A stretch of 64,000 bases of DNA from Saprospiraceae bacterium (GCA_016714895.1 JADKBV010000004.1:620001-684000), one strand, 5' to 3'. Positions 26,084 through 36,890 are shown, counted from the first letter of the stretch. Program-made: numbers and translations. Notes: generated by a model not told the origin, from the sequence alone.

Positions 26084-29000
26084 TCAAATTGGTAACGGTA
26101 AACCTTATTTGGTTTCCGTTTTCATCCAAAAGTCTAACGGTCACTCCTGAAATTCCTGTTTCATTATCATCCTGGACACCATCAACATCTGAATCTTCCC
26201 AAACATAATCTCCAAGCCTTGCTGGTTTGAAGTATCCTGCATCTATTGTATTGTTGTTGTCACCAGGATTCAGATTGAAATTATCCGTTCTTCCTGTAGT
26301 AACATTAGGATTACTATCATTTCCGTCATTTGTACCCGGTGCTCCTTTTGGAGTCCTGTTATAATCAGGAACTTCACCAAATACGATGTAATAGCTACCT
26401 TTACAAACTTCAAACTGATAAAATCCTGCATTGCCGCTTCTAGAAGCTGTCAAGGTAGAAGCTACAAGCGCATTATTGGAAGCATTAAATAAATTGACGG
26501 CCACACCGTTTATTCCAGGCTCATTTAAGTCCTGTCTTCCATTTCCGTTGATATCTTCCCATACAAAATCTCCAACAAATGCTTTTGGCTCTACTACTGC
26601 ATTGATGCTGTTGTTTGTAGAACTACAACCTTTGCTATCTGTAACAGTCAGACTATACAATCCGCTCATAGCAACTGTTGCATCAGGCCTGCTGACATTT
26701 TGTGTCGTTGCGCTAAATCCGTTTGGTCCACTCCATACATAAGTATATCCCGGTGTGCCACCGCTCGGTGTTGAATTAATTTCTAATGTAGAACCTGCAC
26801 AAACTGAAGGTGCACTTAAAACCACTGCCGGATTTGGGTTTACTGTAGTTGAAACTGCGCTTGTGGCAGAACAACCTTTGCTGTCAGTTACCGTCACTAC
26901 GTATCCACCTGCCATGGTAATGGTAACATTTGGTCGTGTAACATTCTGCGTAGTTGCACTAAAACCATTTGGACCGCTCCATACATAGGTGTAACCCGGT
27001 GTACCTCCATTTGGAGTCGAAGTAATCAGTAATGTTGACCCAACACAAACTTCATTGCTGGTAGCCTGAATAGTTGGATTTGGATTGACAGTCGCCTGAA
27101 CACTACTATTTGAAACACAACCTTTGCTGTCAGTAACTGTAACACTATACAATCCACTCATCGCAGGTGTAGCATCCGTCCTGACAATATTTTGAGTTGT
27201 TGCACTAAACCCATTCGGGCCACTCCACACATAAGTATAAGATGGGGTGCCACCATTTGGCGTTGCATTAATCTCTAATGTTGATCCGGTACAAACTTCA
27301 GATGTGACAACCTGTACTGTTGACCCAGGATTTACAATCGCCTGTACACTGCTATTCGCTACACAACCTTTGCTGTCAGTAACTGTAACGCTATATAAAC
27401 CGCTCATCGCTGGTGTTGCATTCGCTCTGCTTACGTTTTGTGTGCTTGCACTGAATCCACTTGGACCACTCCAAACATATGTGTAACCAGGTGTGCCACC
27501 GCTTGGAGTTGAGTTAACTGTCAATGTAGAACCTGCACATATTTCTGTCGTCGTCGTTTGTACTGTAGGATTCGGATTGACCGTCGCCTGTACGCTGCTA
27601 TTTGTTACACAACCTTTGCTGTCGGTAACTGTAACACTGTACAAGCCGCTCATCGCTGGGGTTCCGTTTGTTCTGCTTACATTTTGTGTAGTTGCACTGA
27701 ATCCGCTTGGACCACTCCATACATACGTGTAACCCGGTGTGCCACCGCTTGGAGTTGAGTTAACTGTCAATGTTGAGCCCGCACAGATTTCTGTTGTTGT
27801 GGTTTGTACTGTTGGATTCGGATTGACCGTCGCCTGTACGCTGCTATTCGCTACACATCCTTTGCTGTCGGTAACAGTTACGCTGTACAAACCGCTCATC
27901 GCAGGCGTTGCATTTGCTCTGCTTACATTTTGTGTAGTTGCACTGTATCCGCCTGGACCACTCCATACATACGTGTAACCAGGTGTACCACCACTTGGCG
28001 TGGAATTAACTTCCAGTGTGAAACCGGCACATATTTCTGTCGTCGTTGTTTGTACTGTTGGATTCGGATTGACCGTCGCCTGTACGCTGCTATTCGCTAC
28101 ACATCCTTTGCTGTCAGTAACTGTAACGCTATATAAGCCGCTCATCGCTGGTGTTGCGTTTGCTCTGATAACATTTTGTGTCGTTGCACTGAATCCGCTT
28201 GGTCCACTCCATACATATGTGTAACCAGGTGTGCCTCCGCCAGGTGTTGAATTAACTTCCAACGTTGAGCCGGCGCATATTTCTGTTGTTGTGGTTAGTA
28301 CCGTAGGATTCGGATTGACTGTGGCCTGTACACTACTGTTGGCAACACAACCTTTGCTGTCTGTAACTGTCACACTGTACAATCCACTCATCGCAGGTGT
28401 GGCGTTTGCTCTGCTTACATTTTGTGTAGTTGTACTGAATCCGCCCGGACCACTCCATACATATGTGTAACCAGGTGTGCCACCGCTTGGTGTTGAATTA
28501 ACTGTCAATGTGGAACCGGCGCATATTTCTGTTGTTGTCGTTTGTACTGTAGGATTCGGATTGACAGTCGCCTGTACACTGCTGTTGGTAACACAGCCTT
28601 TGCTGTCGGTAACTGTAACACTGTACAATCCACTCATCGCTGGTGTAGCGTTTGCTCTGCTTACATTTTGTGTCGTTGCACTGAATCCGCTTGGACCACT
28701 CCATACATATGTGTAACCAGGTGTTCCTCCGCTTGGGGTAGAATTAACTTCTAATGTTGAGCCGGCACATATTTCTGTTGTTGTGGTTTGTACTGTAGGA
28801 TTCGGATTGACAGTCGCCTGTACGCTGCTATTAGCAATACAACCTTTGCTGTCGGTAACTGTAACGCTATATAAACCGCTCATCGCTGGTGTTGCATTCG
28901 CTCTGCTTACGTTTTGTGTGCTTGCACTGAATCCACTTGGACCACTCCATACATATGTGTAACCAGGTGTGCCACCGCCAGGTGTTGAGTTAACTGTCAA

Positions 29001-32000
29001 TGTTGAACCTGCACATATTTCTGTCGTCGTCGTTTGTACTGTAGGATTCGGATTGACTGTACCCTGTACACTACTGTTGGCAACACAGCCTTTGCTGTCT
29101 GTAACTGTCACACTGTACAATCCACTCATCGCAGGTGTGGCGTTTGCTCTACTTACATTTTGTGTCGTTGCACTGAATCCGCTTGGACCACTCCATACAT
29201 AAGTGTAACCAGGTGTACCACCGCCAGGTGTTGAATTAACGGTCAATGTGGAACCGGCGCATATTTCTGTTGTTGCTGTTTGAACTGTAGGATTCGGATT
29301 GACCGTCGCCTGTACGCTGCTATTAGCTACACAGCCTTTGCTGTCTGTAACAGTTACGCTGTACAAACCACTCATCGCTGGCGTTGCGTTCGCTCTGCCT
29401 ACGTTTTGTGTTGTTGCACTGTATCCGCTTGGGCCGCTCCATACATAGGTGTAACCAGGTGTGCCGCCGCCAGGGGTTGAATTAACTTCTAATGTGAAAC
29501 CGGCACAAATTTCTGTCGTTGTTGTTTGTATTGTTGGTTTAGGAACAACTGTATGTGTTACTGTTGCAGTATCTGTACATCCTGTTGCTAAAGCAATTAC
29601 AATAACCTGATATGTGTAAGAACCGGTATTGTTAAGGGTAAGTGTAGGATTTGAAACTGTTATTGAATTTAATCCTGTTGCAGGGCTCCAAATATAACCC
29701 AACGGAGTATTTGGAGCTCCCGGAGGAGGTGTTCCTGTTGGATTTCCACCAATGGTTGTTACAACACCGGAGCAAATATCCAATGGATTACCTGCATTGG
29801 CAATAGGATTTAAATTTACATTTACAAATACTGTGACTTCGTCCGTTCTAACACAACCATTTTGACTTACAGTCAATCTGTATACTGTTGTAAATAATGG
29901 TGAAACCAACAAATTCATTGAATTGATACCATTGTCTCTTGAAGTAGCATCACCTGATACAACCGTCCAGCTAAAGTTAGCACCGGCAGGTCCTTGTCCG
30001 TTAAGCGTAATATTACCGCCTTGACAAATTTCTTTATCCGGTCCTGCTATTGAAAATACTTCCTGAGTTATGATGATAGATTTTGTATAAGAAGAAGTAC
30101 ATCCATCTTTTGTTACTACTAAGGTAATGAGATACTCTCCCGGTGTATCCCACTGAGATGTTGCACTTGGTCCGGTTGCAGTCGGAGGAGTTCCTCCCTG
30201 GAAAGTCCAGTTGTAAGTAGAACCGGGTCCGGCTGGTGTCGCAATAAATAAAACCGCTTCTTTTGCACATGTAGTAGGCGGTCCATCAATCCCGGAAACA
30301 GGGTTACTTGTTATGGTAACACTTGTGTTTGAATTTGCAACACAACCTTTAGAGTCTGTAACTGTAACATTATATACACCGGCCATTGAAAGCCCGGCAT
30401 TCAAAATAACAGGGTTTTGCAATGAAGATGTGTAATTGTTTGGTCCTGTCCAACTATATGTAAAACCTGGTGTGCCGCTTGACGGAGTTGCAAATAAGGT
30501 TATTTGATTTCCAACACAAACAGGTGAGTTTGAACTCGACTGAACGGTTGGATTCGGATTGACTATCGCCTGTACACTACTATTAGCAACACAACCTTTG
30601 GTATCTGTTACCGTCACAGTATACAATCCACTCATCGCCGGTGTCGCATTCGCTCTGCTCACATTTTGTGTGCTTGCACTATAGCCATTCGGGCCGCTCC
30701 ATACATAGTTATATCCCGGTGTGCCGCCACTAGGGGTTGAATTTACTGTCAATGTGGAACCCGCACATATTTCTGTCGTCGTCGTTTGCACTGTAGGATT
30801 CGGATTTACCGTCGCCTGTACACTGCTATTCGCAACACAACCTTTGCTATCGGTAACAGTTACACTGTACAAGCCACTCATCGCCGGCGTTGCATTTGCT
30901 CTGCTTATGTTTTGTGTAGTTGCACTGTATCCGCTTGGACCACTCCATACATAAGTATAACCAGATGTGCCACCACTAGTCGTGGAATTAACTTCCAATG
31001 TGAAACCCGCACATATTTCTGTTGTCGTTGTTTGTACTGTAGGATTCGGATTTACTGCCGCCTGTACACTGCTATTCGCAACACAACCTTTACTATCGGT
31101 AACAGTTACACTGTACAAACCACTCATTCCTGTTGTTGCATTTGCTCTGCTTACGTTTTGTGTGGTTGCACTGTATCCACTTGGACCACTCCATACATAG
31201 GTATATCCCGGTGTGCCGCCGCTTGGCGTTGAATTTACTGTCAATGTGGAACCGGCACATATTTCTGTCGTCGTTGTTTGTACTGTTGGATTCGGATTTA
31301 CCGTCGCCTGTACACTGCTATTCGCAACACAACCTTTACTATCGGTAACAGTTACACTGTACAAACCACTCATCGCCGGTGTTGCGTTCGCTCTGCTTAC
31401 GTTTTGAGTAGTTGCGCTATAGCCGCTTGGACCACTCCATACATACGTATATCCAGGTGTGCCGCCACTAGGCGTTGAATTTACTGTCAATGTGGAACCG
31501 GAACATATTTCTGTTGTAGTTGCAGAGATGTTTGGTTTAGGGTCTATTGTATGTGTAACCGTTGCAGTATCGCTACATCCTGTTGCTAAAGCAACGACGA
31601 CTACCTGATATGTATATGTACCCGGAGTTACAAGTGTCAGACCCGGATTTGCAACCGTTGTTGAGCTTAATCCGGCACCCGGACTCCAAATATAACCTAG
31701 CGGTGTATTTGGATTTCCTGCCGGTGGTGTACCCGTCGGGTTTCCTCCGATTGTTGTAGTAACACCGGAACAAATATTCAATGGATTACCTGCGTTTGCA
31801 ATCGGATTAAGACTAACGTTTACAAAAACGGTAACTTCATCTGTTCTGACACAACCATTTTGACTTACTGTAAGTCTGTAAACAGTAGTGAATAATGGTG
31901 AAACATTCAGATTTGGTGAAGATCCACCACCATCAATAGATGTAGGGTCTCCAGATACAACAGTCCAACTAAAGTTACCGCCTGATGGTCCCTGTCCGTT

Positions 32001-35000
32001 TATGATGCTATTTCCTCCCTGGCAAATATCTTTATCCGGTCCTGCTAATGAAAAGACTTCTTGTGTTATTACTATAGTTTTAGTATAATTAGATGTACAT
32101 CCATCTTTTGTAACAACCAATTCTATATTGTATGTTCCCGGAGAATTCCACTGCGAAGTTGCACTTGGACCTGTCGCTGTCGATGGTGTTCCTCCCTGGA
32201 ACGTCCATGTATAAACAGAACCAGCACCTGCTGGTGGATTAACGGTGAACAAAACAGCTTCTTTTGCGCAAGTTGTTTGAGGTCCTTCAATACCTGATAC
32301 CGGTTTTGACGTGAGTGTAACACTTGTTGAAGCTACTGCTTTACATCCTTTTGAGTCTGTAACAGTTACATTATAACTGCCCGTCATCGTATTATCTGCA
32401 TTTAATCTGACTGGATTCTGAACAACTGAATTATATGAATTAGGCCCTGACCAAACATAAGTGTAAGATGGCGTTCCTCCGGAAGATGTGGAAAACAAAT
32501 TTATCTGTTCACCCTGACAAACAGGGGAATTAGAACTTGCCTGTAATGTTGGATTAGGGTTGACTACTGCAGATGTACTTGAAGTTCCTGTACATCCTTT
32601 CGTGTCTGTGACAGTCACACTATAATTTCCGGACATATTGACCGTTGCATTATTTCTTGTAATATTTTGAGTAGCGGCGGTAAAACCGTTTGGTCCACTC
32701 CATATGTATGTGTAACCTGCAGTTCCTCCACTTGGAGTAGAACTGATATTCAATGTGCTACCTTCGCAAACTTCAGGCGCGTTAGTAACAACATTTAATC
32801 CTGGGTTCACGGTTGCTACCACACTGGAAACACCTGTGCATCCTTTTGTATCGGTTACAGTAATTGAATACGTACCACTCATATTTAAAGCGGCATTGTT
32901 TCTCGTTATATTCTGAGTACTTGCGCTAAATCCGTTTGGTCCTGCCCATATGTATGTATAAGCTGGAGTACCACCGCTAGGCGTTGAAGAAATCATTAAA
33001 GTTGTTCCCAGACAGACTTCCTGTGCATTGGTTGTCACATTTAATCCAGGATTAACCGTTGCTTGTGTACTAGAAACAGCTTTACATCCTTTTGTGTCTG
33101 TGACGGTCACACTATATGTTCCACTCATAATAAGCGTAGCATTATTTCGTGTGATATTTTGTGTGCTGGCACTGAATCCGCTTGGTCCTGTCCAAACATA
33201 AGTATAACCTGGTGTTCCACCTGTAGGATTGGATGTTATGCCTAAAGTTGCACCTAAACAAACTTCAGGTGCAGTTGTGGAAACTGAAGGTGTGGGATTT
33301 ACAATAACCGTAGCGTCATCCGAATCTTCACAACCATTAACTCTGACGGTGACAATATACACTTTATTAGAAGTTGGCGAGACGGTAATTGATTGTGCAT
33401 TTGAAATTACGGTGCTACTTCCTTGTTCCGTCCACTCATAAGTTGCTCCCGCTATAAAGTTTGCTGTTAGTGTTGTCGATTGTCCCAAACAGATTTCAGA
33501 ATTATTTACACTGGCTACCACATTATTATGAATATTAATGTTTATTTGGTCACTGGCCGTACAACCGTTACAGTCTGTTACAACCAAAACATACGCTCCG
33601 TTTTGATTTACTGTGACAGATGAACCTGTAGTTGAACCAATGATTCCTGGTCCTGACCAAACATAATTTATAGAATTGTTGAATGTATTTGGTGTTGTGA
33701 ATTCCAGATAATCGAGCCTGAAAGAACATTTACCGTTATCCTGAACTCTTATATATCTGGCTGGAGTAGCCAGAGTATAACAATACGTTTGGTAAGACGA
33801 ATGTGAAAACGTCCTTGAAGCTTCCAAATCAGTAAATCCTGAATCCGCAGAACCCGATTGTCTGATTTTCATATCAGAGTTGGTAGAATTGGAGCTACTG
33901 CAATGTTCTAATTTAACCCGTACACAAATTTGAGTCCCTGTTGGTCTTGAAGTCCCCATATCCAAAGTTAAGTATGATGTACCATTACCTCCCTGAGTCC
34001 ATAACTTAGCACCGGCATTATCACCACATACAGCTGCGGTACTTTGATTTGATATATATCCATTAGAATTAACAATAGGGTTATCACACCTGTTTATTCC
34101 CTGTGTACCACACGTAGGAACATTAGAAACTTCTGAGTTGATAACATATTGATCCCCGTTACATATCGACTTGTCCGGTCCAAGGTTTACAGTCGGACCT
34201 GGTGTTACGGTTGCTGTAGTTGAAGCTGTTGCAAAACAACCTTTGGAATCGGTCACCGTAACTGAATAACTTCCTGCCATAGAACTGGTTGCAGACGGTC
34301 TGGAAATATTCTGCGTTGCAGAAGTGAAACCGTTTGGTCCTGTCCAACTAAATTGATATGGAGATGTACCACCAACCGGTGTTGATGTAACTTGTAATGT
34401 ATTACCGCTGCACACAGCGTTAGCATTAGCACTTATGCTCGGATTCGGATTGACTGTAACCCTCACATCATCAGTGGCTGTACAACCTTTTGCATCTGTT
34501 ACCGTAACTACATATGTAGTAGTGGTGGTCGGACTGACTGATTTACTGTTTCCTGTACCCCCCGGAGGATTCGGCCAGGTATAAACATATGGTGTTGTTC
34601 CGTTAGTTGCATTGACTGTTAATAAAACTGATTGTCCAATACAAATTTCAACATCCTGACCAGCGTTCAATACAGGTTGAGGATTAACTGTGATCGTCGT
34701 TTGGGAAGAAGAACTACAACCATTGGTATCTGTAATTACAACCTTATATGTTGTAGTTGACAGAGGATTAACTGTTTTTGTTTGTCCTGCACCCAAACCA
34801 TTGTCCCAAGTGTATGTGTATCCGGGTTTTCCTCCGGCACCATTGGCCGTTAATTGAACACTTTCCCCTCTGCAGATTGTACCGCAGGCAAATGACTGTG
34901 CTTGTTGTAATGCACCACCGGATAACAAGAAATTGAAATCGGCCCCGCATTCAGCTTTTAACTTGAAGTTTGATGGTTGGTTAATAACATTGTAAATCAT

Positions 35001-36890
35001 CCATCCGCTGGCACCAAATTGTCCTGCGTTGGCATATAGACTTGCATTTGTACCTACCTGAAAAGAAGCTCCTTTTCTATCTATTGATAAAAGAGCTCCC
35101 GCCAATCCGTTTACACCGGAAATGGTTCCGGTCATATTAGTGTAGTAATACCAATCACTTTGTGCTGAAGATGTACATCCTTCGACATGAGGACTTCCAA
35201 CCGGCGGACTATATGTCCTGCCACTCAAAACAACTTTAACATCCAACTGATAAGTTGATGTTACTAAGTTTTGTACCCTCATTTCAAAATACGCAGTTCC
35301 GTCACAATATTCTTTGAACGATCCTCCTGATATAATTTTCCAATATTTTGCTGTTTCAGTATTGCCCCCGGGACCATTAGCAATCAAACAATCCATCCAC
35401 AATACTCTTTGATTTGAATTACTGCAATGGACTTCGTTTGTAATGGTTCTGTCTTTCACTAAGGTTATCGGAGAAGCAATCTGAACTGCAGGTCCGGAAA
35501 CAGTTACAGAAACTATGTTGGATTCACCGTCCCAATTTGTGCATCCCGCTCTTCTGGAACATCTTAAGTAACATGTATTTTGATATAATGGCCCAGGATC
35601 ATATGAAGATGCGTTAGCACCTGATATTTGTTCCCATTCACTATCGTTTGTCCCATTTGGAGCAATACAAGTAGTGGTACTTCTCAACCACATGTACTCA
35701 AGGTTTCCTGTACCTCCTGAAGGAAGAGTAGTATTTGTGATTGGTGCAGGATCATATGTAGCCAGACATGATGTCTGATTACTACCGATCTGACCACCAT
35801 TGGTAACATTACTACAAGTTACAGGTGTGAAGCCAACACAAACACTAACAGGAACAACTGAATTTGGTCCATTGGCACATGTAGTATTATTAGCAACGGC
35901 CCAATGTTCAATAATAATCTGATCTGCACCATTAGGTAAATAAACCGTAGTTCCCAGAGCTCCCCTCCAATAACCTTGATTTCTTAGGTCCGGAACATCA
36001 TTAGTATAAGGAGATTCATAAACCGTACTTCCGTTTTTTCTGAAAACAACCCGCCATCTTTCGTTTTGTTGGGTTACACTATTTCTTCCAGCATATCCAT
36101 CGTAAGATACAACATCCGATACATTAACATTAACCGGTCCGCTGAAAGCTGATGGATAGGGTCCGGGTATAATATGCGTCAATTTAGAGCTACATATTAA
36201 CCTGACATTGGAAGGTGATCCATCCGATGCATTGATTGATTGACTCCATAAAAAGTTATTGCCTGACGGACAAATCGGTTGTGGTGCGCAAAAAGGCGGA
36301 GAGGAACCATTATCCGGATCACATTGAGATAAAGATAGACACCATCTGTCCGTTTTTATCCAATCTCCGTTTCCTCCTTTCTCTACGGTGATAAAATGAG
36401 CATTTGCAGGTACGGTACTCGTTATATTATAAAGAGACATACTGGGCAATTGTGCATTAACCTCAGTATAATTACCGGATATATATGTCCAGTTGCTTGT
36501 GAAATAACTGATACCAACCTGATGATAAAACGAAGGATTATGAGTCCCTCCGTAAACACTCAGATTGAGAATGGATCCTGCCGTAATGCCGTTAGTACCC
36601 ACAGTGCCTATTTGTTGAGATACCCAATTACTTCCCGTATTGGTAATTTGAAAATGACCAGCTTTGGTACCACACTGGGCAGCATAAGTATCAGAGTACA
36701 GGTTTCCTCCTGACCACGACCAATTGTTGGTCCCACTCTCAAAAGAATGGTTTTGAACCAGGTTGGTACCTGTGCAGGTACAGGTTTGGGCAGATAAAAT
36801 ATTTGTTTGTAATAATAGTAACAATAGTGTTAGTATTGTTAAATAATGGTCTCTGTTTTTTGCATTTATTTTCTTGGCAGAAAATAACAT
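25944..36890 (-). CDS. Giant repeat-rich surface adhesin-like protein, N-terminal part ended by frameshift
   Basis: About 3650 residues. ATG at 36890 is preferred since it gives a normal signal peptide (MLFSAKKINAKNRDHYLTIL... LLLQTNILSAQ); in-frame codons at 36962 (ATG) and 36968 (TTG) would add 24-26 residues. Order: jelly-roll-like N-terminal domain (LVQNHSFESGTNNWSW), a second beta domain, Ig/PKD-like domains, a discoidin-like insertion (about 33660-34140), then 22 units of about 82 residues in blocks of 5, 5 and 12, separated by two approximately 250-residue spacers, and two SdrD_B-like domains (GDFVWEDINGNGRQDLNEPG; LGDYVWEDSDVDGVQDDNET). The frame ends ...DSDADPVTG followed by TAG at 25946-25944. 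The total lacks the sorting domain, which continues in another frame downstream. Repeat content suggests a filamentous adhesin or gliding-type surface protein; no enzymatic domain seen. Confidence 0.85.
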   Translation of the reverse strand: MLFSAKKINAKNRDHYLTILTLLLLLLQTNILSAQTCTCTGTNLVQNHSFESGTNNWSWSGGNLYSDTYAAQCGTKAGHFQITNTGSNWVSQQIGTVGTNGITAGSILNLSVYGGTHNPSFYHQVGISYFTSNWTYISGNYTEVNAQLPSMSLYNITSTVPANAHFITVEKGGNGDWIKTDRWCLSLSQCDPDNGSSPPFCAPQPICPSGNNFLWSQSINASDGSPSNVRLICSSKLTHIIPGPYPSAFSGPVNVNVSDVVSYDGYAGRNSVTQQNERWRVVFRKNGSTVYESPYTNDVPDLRNQGYWRGALGTTVYLPNGADQIIIEHWAVANNTTCANGPNSVVPVSVCVGFTPVTCSNVTNGGQIGSNQTSCLATYDPAPITNTTLPSGGTGNLEYMWLRSTTTCIAPNGTNDSEWEQISGANASSYDPGPLYQNTCYLRCSRRAGCTNWDGESNIVSVTVSGPAVQIASPITLVKDRTITNEVHCSNSNQRVLWMDCLIANGPGGNTETAKYWKIISGGSFKEYCDGTAYFEMRVQNLVTSTYQLDVKVVLSGRTYSPPVGSPHVEGCTSSAQSDWYYYTNMTGTISGVNGLAGALLSIDRKGASFQVGTNASLYANAGQFGASGWMIYNVINQPSNFKLKAECGADFNFLLSGGALQQAQSFACGTICRGESVQLTANGAGGKPGYTYTWDNGLGAGQTKTVNPLSTTTYKVVITDTNGCSSSSQTTITVNPQPVLNAGQDVEICIGQSVLLTVNATNGTTPYVYTWPNPPGGTGNSKSVSPTTTTTYVVTVTDAKGCTATDDVRVTVNPNPSISANANAVCSGNTLQVTSTPVGGTSPYQFSWTGPNGFTSATQNISRPSATSSMAGSYSVTVTDSKGCFATASTTATVTPGPTVNLGPDKSICNGDQYVINSEVSNVPTCGTQGINRCDNPIVNSNGYISNQSTAAVCGDNAGAKLWTQGGNGTSYLTLDMGTSRPTGTQICVRVKLEHCSSSNSTNSDMKIRQSGSADSGFTDLEASRTFSHSSYQTYCYTLATPARYIRVQDNGKCSFRLDYLEFTTPNTFNNSINYVWSGPGIIGSTTGSSVTVNQNGAYVLVVTDCNGCTASDQININIHNNVVASVNNSEICLGQSTTLTANFIAGATYEWTEQGSSTVISNAQSITVSPTSNKVYIVTVRVNGCEDSDDATVIVNPTPSVSTTAPEVCLGATLGITSNPTGGTPGYTYVWTGPSGFSASTQNITRNNATLIMSGTYSVTVTDTKGCKAVSSTQATVNPGLNVTTNAQEVCLGTTLMISSTPSGGTPAYTYIWAGPNGFSASTQNITRNNAALNMSGTYSITVTDTKGCTGVSSVVATVNPGLNVVTNAPEVCEGSTLNISSTPSGGTAGYTYIWSGPNGFTAATQNITRNNATVNMSGNYSVTVTDTKGCTGTSSTSAVVNPNPTLQASSNSPVCQGEQINLFSTSSGGTPSYTYVWSGPNSYNSVVQNPVRLNADNTMTGSYNVTVTDSKGCKAVASTSVTLTSKPVSGIEGPQTTCAKEAVLFTVNPPAGAGSVYTWTFQGGTPSTATGPSATSQWNSPGTYNIELVVTKDGCTSNYTKTIVITQEVFSLAGPDKDICQGGNSIINGQGPSGGNFSWTVVSGDPTSIDGGGSSPNLNVSPLFTTVYRLTVSQNGCVRTDEVTVFVNVSLNPIANAGNPLNICSGVTTTIGGNPTGTPPAGNPNTPLGYIWSPGAGLSSTTVANPGLTLVTPGTYTYQVVVVALATGCSDTATVTHTIDPKPNISATTTEICSGSTLTVNSTPSGGTPGYTYVWSGPSGYSATTQNVSRANATPAMSGLYSVTVTDSKGCVANSSVQATVNPNPTVQTTTTEICAGSTLTVNSTPSGGTPGYTYVWSGPSGYSATTQNVSRANATTGMSGLYSVTVTDSKGCVANSSVQAAVNPNPTVQTTTTEICAGFTLEVNSTTSGGTSGYTYVWSGPSGYSATTQNISRANATPAMSGLYSVTVTDSKGCVANSSVQATVNPNPTVQTTTTEICAGSTLTVNSTPSGGTPGYNYVWSGPNGYSASTQNVSRANATPAMSGLYTVTVTDTKGCVANSSVQAIVNPNPTVQSSSNSPVCVGNQITLFATPSSGTPGFTYSWTGPNNYTSSLQNPVILNAGLSMAGVYNVTVTDSKGCVANSNTSVTITSNPVSGIDGPPTTCAKEAVLFIATPAGPGSTYNWTFQGGTPPTATGPSATSQWDTPGEYLITLVVTKDGCTSSYTKSIIITQEVFSIAGPDKEICQGGNITLNGQGPAGANFSWTVVSGDATSRDNGINSMNLLVSPLFTTVYRLTVSQNGCVRTDEVTVFVNVNLNPIANAGNPLDICSGVVTTIGGNPTGTPPPGAPNTPLGYIWSPATGLNSITVSNPTLTLNNTGSYTYQVIVIALATGCTDTATVTHTVVPKPTIQTTTTEICAGFTLEVNSTPGGGTPGYTYVWSGPSGYSATTQNVGRANATPAMSGLYSVTVTDSKGCVANSSVQATVNPNPTVQTATTEICAGSTLTVNSTPGGGTPGYTYVWSGPSGFSATTQNVSRANATPAMSGLYSVTVTDSKGCVANSSVQGTVNPNPTVQTTTTEICAGSTLTVNSTPGGGTPGYTYVWSGPSGFSASTQNVSRANATPAMSGLYSVTVTDSKGCIANSSVQATVNPNPTVQTTTTEICAGSTLEVNSTPSGGTPGYTYVWSGPSGFSATTQNVSRANATPAMSGLYSVTVTDSKGCVTNSSVQATVNPNPTVQTTTTEICAGSTLTVNSTPSGGTPGYTYVWSGPGGFSTTTQNVSRANATPAMSGLYSVTVTDSKGCVANSSVQATVNPNPTVLTTTTEICAGSTLEVNSTPGGGTPGYTYVWSGPSGFSATTQNVIRANATPAMSGLYSVTVTDSKGCVANSSVQATVNPNPTVQTTTTEICAGFTLEVNSTPSGGTPGYTYVWSGPGGYSATTQNVSRANATPAMSGLYSVTVTDSKGCVANSSVQATVNPNPTVQTTTTEICAGSTLTVNSTPSGGTPGYTYVWSGPSGFSATTQNVSRTNGTPAMSGLYSVTVTDSKGCVTNSSVQATVNPNPTVQTTTTEICAGSTLTVNSTPSGGTPGYTYVWSGPSGFSASTQNVSRANATPAMSGLYSVTVTDSKGCVANSSVQAIVNPGSTVQVVTSEVCTGSTLEINATPNGGTPSYTYVWSGPNGFSATTQNIVRTDATPAMSGLYSVTVTDSKGCVSNSSVQATVNPNPTIQATSNEVCVGSTLLITSTPNGGTPGYTYVWSGPNGFSATTQNVTRPNVTITMAGGYVVTVTDSKGCSATSAVSTTVNPNPAVVLSAPSVCAGSTLEINSTPSGGTPGYTYVWSGPNGFSATTQNVSRPDATVAMSGLYSLTVTDSKGCSSTNNSINAVVEPKAFVGDFVWEDINGNGRQDLNEPGINGVAVNLFNASNNALVASTLTASRSGNAGFYQFEVCKGSYYIVFGEVPDYNRTPKGAPGTNDGNDSNPNVTTGRTDNFNLNPGDNNNTIDAGYFKPARLGDYVWEDSDVDGVQDDNETGISGVTVRLLDENGNQIRFTVTNLNGFYLFDNLAPGNYIVKFDTKAGYIPTANERGGNEEKDSDADPVTG
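26588..29540 (-). repeat. Repeat block 3: twelve 246-bp units
   Basis: Twelve consecutive units encoding about 82 residues each (consensus pieces TTTEICAGSTLTVNSTP, GGTPGYTYVWSGPSGFSATT, ANATPAMSGLYSVTVTDSKG). The 246-base period is visible in the spacing of recurring segments such as TTCGGATTGA (27571 and 28801 are exactly five periods apart). The central units are nearly identical, the last three before the SdrD_B domains more divergent. Boundaries are approximate. Confidence 0.85.
29540..30545 (-). repeat. Spacer block plus divergent unit, copy 2 of a segmental duplication
   Basis: Encodes a divergent 82-residue unit (SSNSPVC, FTYSWTGPNNYTSS) followed by the PKD-like spacer (GPPTTCAKEAVLF, WTFQGGTPPTATGPSATSQW, GPDKEICQGG, FTTVYRLTVSQNGCVRTDEV, IANAGNPLDICSG, NTPLGYIWSP). 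It matches 31530-32545 segment by segment at protein level. Confidence 0.75.
30545..31530 (-). repeat. Repeat block 2: four near-identical 246-bp units
   Basis: Four units with the same consensus as block 3; with the divergent unit at 30290-30545 this makes a block of five. The block 2 and block 3 units are more like each other than like block 1, which suggests recent copying between them. Confidence 0.8.
31530..32545 (-). repeat. Spacer block plus divergent unit, copy 1 of a segmental duplication
   Basis: Same architecture as 29540-30545: divergent unit (SSNSPVCQGEQINLFSTSS), GPQTTCAKEAVLF, FQGGTPSTATGPSATSQW, GPDKDICQGG, VYRLTVSQNGCVRTDEV, IANAGNPLNICSG. About 250 spacer residues. Confidence 0.75.
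32545..33290 (-). repeat. Repeat block 1: three older, divergent units
   Basis: Three units (TTAPEVCLGATLGITSNP, TTNAQEVCLGTTLMISSTP, VTNAPEVCEGSTLNISSTP) recognisably of the 82-residue family but clearly more diverged. One further unit is isolated at about 34200-34440. Confidence 0.7.

Noticed and set aside
26431..31478. A series of 66-110 codon plus-strand open frames opposite the adhesin repeats
   Set aside because: They recur with the 246-base period and are antisense shadows of the repeat array; no promoters or independent coding signals.
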